From the NCBI RefSeq assembly GCF_025753815.1, contig NZ_JAOWRF010000192.1:1-37858 (forward strand): a stretch of 37,858 nucleotides of DNA, in the 5' to 3' direction. Positions 34,601-37,858 of this stretch are shown here, in pieces (positions within the stretch are counted from its first letter, which is position 1; each line of letters starts with the position of its first letter). Source of the DNA: Plectonema radiosum NIES-515 (GTDB lineage: Bacteria > Cyanobacteriota > Cyanobacteriia > Cyanobacteriales > Nostocaceae). The notes beneath the pieces were generated by a model. That model was not told where the DNA came from. It did no database searches and saw only the letters and a list, made by a program, of their open reading frames with translations. The translations under genes and the position numbers were made by a program.

Positions 34601-37378
34601 AGGATTCGCTACGTTTCAAGTAACCATAAATCTTAATCGTTTGGCTAGCATAAGTAGTTTCAGTCCCGTTTCCAGGATTCGCTACGTTTCAAGGTTGCCA
34701 AAATATCTATAGTAGGATTTCAACCAAATAGTTTCAGTCCCGTTTCCTTTCTTTCGCTACGTTTCAAGGTTGCGACCGCTGTTTGAATGTTTCACAAGTC
34801 AAGTTTCAGTCCCGTTTCCAGGATTCGCTACGTTTCAAGGGGAATTATGGCAATTTCTTGTCCTTGGGGAATAACGTTTCAGTCCCGTTTCCTTTCTTTC
34901 GCTACGTTTCAAGTTGTATTGGTGCAACGACCTGATTAATGGCATTTAAGTTTCAGTCCCGTTTCCAGGATTCGCTACGTTTCAAGTTCCATATATTGCG
35001 AAATGTTAAGACCCCGGGGTCTTGTTTCAGTCCCGTTTCCAGGATTCGCTACGTTTCAAGCTCACCATTACCATCTTCACCCGGTCCATTAGGTAAGTGT
35101 TTCAGTCCCGTTTCCAGGATTCGCTACGTTTCAAGCGAGATTTTCGCATAAAAGCTTCTCCTTTAATATGAAGTTTCAGTCCCGTTTCCAGGATTCGCTA
35201 CGTTTCAAGGTAGATAAATTGTTACCTCTTTATGCTCTGTTTGGTTTCAGTCCCGTTTCCTTTCTTTCGCTACGTTTCAAGCCAGAAGCCCCGCCAGAAG
35301 CGCCTCCAAATGTTGTTTCAGTCCCGTTTCCAGGATTCGCTACGTTTCAAGGAGGGGGACAGATGGGCTTCTAGTTTTTTATCAATGTTTCAGTCCCGTT
35401 TCCAGGATTCGCTACGTTTCAAGTGCCGGATGGCTGTTAAGAATCGGGATGTTTCTATGTGTTTCAGTCCCGTTTCCAGGATTCGCTACGTTTCAAGCTG
35501 GTGCTACAGGTGGATTAGCGAGAAGATCTGTGTTTCAGTCCCGTTTCCAGGATTCGCTACGTTTCAAGTTAGTTCTCAGCACCACACAGCCACTGCTACC
35601 AGGGTTTCAGTCCCGTTTCCAGGATTCGCTACGTTTCAAGTAAAGCATCATATTTATTACTTTTACGCTCACCAGTTTCAGTCCCGTTTCCAGGATTCGC
35701 TACGTTTCAAGTTTAGTAACGATGGTCAATATGAGGGAGTTTGTTATGTTTCAGTCCCGTTTCCAGGATTCGCTACGTTTCAAGGTAACAACTGCAACAA
35801 CTAAGGAATCCTCCCGAATGTTTCAGTCCCGTTTCCAGGATTCGCTACGTTTCAAGAACACATAATAGTTTTTCTAGTTATGCTGATTCAGAGTTTCAGT
35901 CCCGTTTCCAGGATTCGCTACGTTTCAAGAAGGGTGAAGCTATTAACAAAAGTGGTCAAGATATGTTTCAGTCCCGTTTCCAGGATTCGCTACGTTTCAA
36001 GCACTTAATCCTAATTCTGCATCTACTGTAAATTCTTGTTTCAGTCCCGTTTCCAGGATTCGCTACGTTTCAAGGAAGATAATGAAGATGACGTAGAAAT
36101 TAAATTATGTTTCAGTCCCGTTTCCAGGATTCGCTACGTTTCAAGCTCATTAGGTGTTTGATTGCCGTAATGAATAGACTTCGTTTCAGTCCCGTTTCCA
36201 GGATTCGCTACGTTTCAAGTTCCCTTAGTAAGCAGCGCGATCGCATATTCACCAGTTTCAGTCCCGTTTCCAGGATTCGCTACGTTTCAAGTCAAAGTTG
36301 GCAATTTTGACCCAAATAACTTTATCAAAGTTTCAGTCCCGTTTCCAGGATTCGCTACGTTTCAAGCTACAGCTACTCAGCTTTTCATAAATCTTTATTA
36401 GTTTCAGTCCCGTTTCCAGGATTCGCTACGTTTCAAGCTGGTTCTTTCTCGACCCACAAGGGAATTTTGACTGGTTTCAGTCCCGTTTCCAGGATTCGCT
36501 ACGTTTCAAGAATTAAAGTTTGGAATGCACCTCTAGATATCTGATTGTTTCAGTCCCGTTTCCAGGATTCGCTACGTTTCAAGCATCATGAAAGGGCGTG
36601 TGGACACCATGCTGATTTGTTTCAGTCCCGTTTCCAGGATTCGCTACGTTTCAAGTCCAAATTTCAAGTCTAAGCATAATAAGCAGTCAAGTTTCAGTCC
36701 CGTTTCCAGGATTCGCTACGTTTCAAGTTCATAGTATGTCTCCTGGGATTATTGTCGTCAAGAGTTTCAGTCCCGTTTCCAGGATTCGCTACGTTTCAAG
36801 TTAAGTTGTTTAGCGCCAATAGTGCAGGGATAAAAGGTTTCAGTCCCGTTTCCAGGATTCGCTACGTTTCAAGGGTGAGCAACTTTCAAGGTATCTGGTG
36901 CTACTTGCTGTTTCAGTCCCGTTTCCAGGATTCGCTACGTTTCAAGGGGAGGACTAATGGCAGACTTACCGGATAATTTTGTTTCAGTCCCGTTTCCAGG
37001 ATTCGCTACGTTTCAAGGGCGAATCTCTTGTTTAATGTTTGCAACGATGCGAGTTTCAGTCCCGTTTCCAGGATTCGCTACGTTTCAAGTATCTCTTTAT
37101 TAGTATCTTGTTTGCTAACTTCAGTTTCAGTCCCGTTTCCAGGATTCGCTACGTTTCAAGTAACGCTTCGATATATCTAGATGTCCAAATGTTTGTTTCA
37201 GTCCCGTTTCCAGGATTCGCTACGTTTCAAGGACCATGAATCATGTAGTGGTTTGACTTGGGATCTAAGTTTCAGTCCCGTTTCCAGGATTCGCTACGTT
37301 TCAAGTTAGAGGTGTGGTAGTAGAAGAATTGTTAAAGCAGTGTTTCAGTCCCGTTTCCAGGATTCGCTACGTTTCAAG
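31644..37378 (-). CRISPR. CRISPR array 2: 79 repeats, 78 spacers, two interleaved repeat forms
   Basis: By my count there are 79 repeats. In the transcribed (minus) sense the repeat starts CTTGAAACGTAGCGAA and ends CGGGACTGAAAC. Form C is 38 nt with middle AAGAAAGGAAA; form D is 37 nt with middle TCCTGGAAA, which makes the hairpin TCCTG-GAAA-CGGGA that form C lacks. Runs from the left (old) end: 24C,2D,2C,2D,2C,5D,1C,4D,1C,1D,1C,4D,1C,29D (32 C, 47 D). The leader is on the right (37379 on). The leftmost repeat is intact, so no typical decayed trailer repeat is present. The array ends 107 bp before the cas8-like start on the same strand, so array transcripts could read into the cas genes. Confidence 0.98.
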
Positions 37379-37600
37379 TGCTGCCAGCTGAAACCCTTAC
37401 AGAGCAAGGATTCTACAAGCAGTTTTGGCAGACCTCAAAAATGACCTCATTTCAGCCTCATTTATTGAGATAAATTCCTAGTTATTTCAACTATCCAAAC
37501 GCTGTAACTATTCATTTGTCTAGGTTCTGGCGATTTTGGCAGAACCCCCCAGGTTTTAGCCCCCGCTTCAGTTTGCCAAACGTCAATCTAATAGCATCAT
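37379..37600 (-). promoter_or_regulatory. CRISPR leader of array 2
   Basis: It aligns almost throughout with the array 1 leader (24427-24640), with identical blocks such as TTTTGGCAGACCTCAAAAAT, CAAACGCTGTAACTATT and CGATTTTGGCAGAACCCCCC. TTTTGGCAGACC is at 37423-37434, TTTTGGCAGAACC at 37534-37546, and an inverted GTTTGCCAAA near 37570-37580. The first eight or so bases next to the repeat differ between the leaders. A TATTATGAT-like sequence on the minus strand near 37600 may be the array promoter. Confidence 0.86.
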
Positions 37601-37699
37601 AATACGAGGATTATCGAACAATGTCCAGACTTTCGTAGAAAATATGTGAGGACAGAGTAAGAACAGTAAGTCAGCGATATGCGATCGCGCATCGCGCAC

Positions 37700-37858
37700 C
37701 TATGTTAATTGTACAGACCTTTGGTCGCACAACCGCAAAGCCCGAACCACCAACGAATAAAGCTGTAAAAACTCAACTTCATCGGCAGTAAACTTATTTA
37801 AATCCAACTTTTGAAGCTTGTAAACATGACGACTCAAATTTGCCTCCGACAAGGGTAA
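37700..37858 (-). CDS. C-terminal end of an unidentified protein (truncated by window edge)
   Basis: The minus-strand frame enters from the right edge and stops at a TAG at 37700-37702, giving 52 residues. It contains LSRHVYKLQKLDLNKFTADE, then VEFLQLYSLVVRALRLCDQR. It is mostly helical, with no motif I recognise. It lies upstream of the array 2 leader on the same strand, so a Cas-related or regulatory role is possible but unsupported. The stretch 37601-37699 holds HIP1-type palindromes only. Confidence 0.5.
   Translation of the reverse strand, partial: LPLSEANLSRHVYKLQKLDLNKFTADEVEFLQLYSLVVRALRLCDQRSVQLT

Noticed and set aside
31911-37239. Open frames over array 2 (SPVSFLSLRFK and SVPFPGFATFQ-type peptides)
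   Set aside because: These are also repeat translations and not genes.
1-37858. tRNA, rRNA or riboswitch genes
   Set aside because: I found no convincing cloverleaf, rRNA or riboswitch signature by reading; a covariance-model scan would be needed to exclude them.

Overview
The window looks like chromosome of a filamentous (Nostocales-type) cyanobacterium. The HIP1 octamer GCGATCGC is scattered throughout, and dnaE is split by a trans-splicing intein. There are also cyanobacteria-specific families (bluetail RTX protein, DUF6464, DUF5691/SWIM/MoxR cluster) and many of the small palindromic and tandem repeats common in these genomes.

Left third (1-18.9 kb), mixed housekeeping and accessory DNA. 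A leftward run SWIM protein > DUF5691 > MoxR ATPase > (DUF5682, cut by the window edge) is the core of a MoxR-associated cluster. Here it is split by a 2.3 kb insertion that carries an RTX/bluetail surface protein, a VapC toxin remnant and small inverted-repeat elements. Next come a DUF6464 membrane-anchored protein, an orphan PD-(D/E)XK-like nuclease and dnaE-C with its 36-residue intein half. A decayed parA lies beside an intact coiled-coil partner and an Rpn-type remnant. A large secreted DUF11 adhesin-like protein, murG, an NTF2-like exported protein, a short-chain dehydrogenase and an eight-unit TPR protein follow. A methyltransferase pseudogene fused to an IS630 fragment marks a recombination scar at the old end of the first CRISPR array.

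Right half (19.2-37.4 kb), one CRISPR-Cas locus. Array 1 (72 repeats) and array 2 (79 repeats) flank a leftward cas operon: cas8-like > cas7 (DevR family) > cas5 > cas6 > cas4 > cas1 > cas2. Both arrays have their leader on the right and are transcribed leftward. The two leaders are near-copies of each other, so one adaptation module probably feeds both arrays, although their repeats differ. No cas3 is present in the window. The cas8-like protein ends in an alpha-helical tail that resembles Cas11/Cas10d tails and has a plausible internal start.

The most unusual signal is in the repeats. Each array is a mosaic of an old 38-nt repeat (leader-distal) and a new 37-nt repeat (leader-proximal), interleaved through a transition zone. 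In both arrays the change falls in the same part of the repeat. The two new forms share a TAGCGA(A/T)TCC block and the same five-pair stem, closed by a UUCG loop in array 1 and a GAAA loop in array 2. The old array 2 repeat lacks that stem. I do not know a described system that explains this parallel, interspersed replacement.
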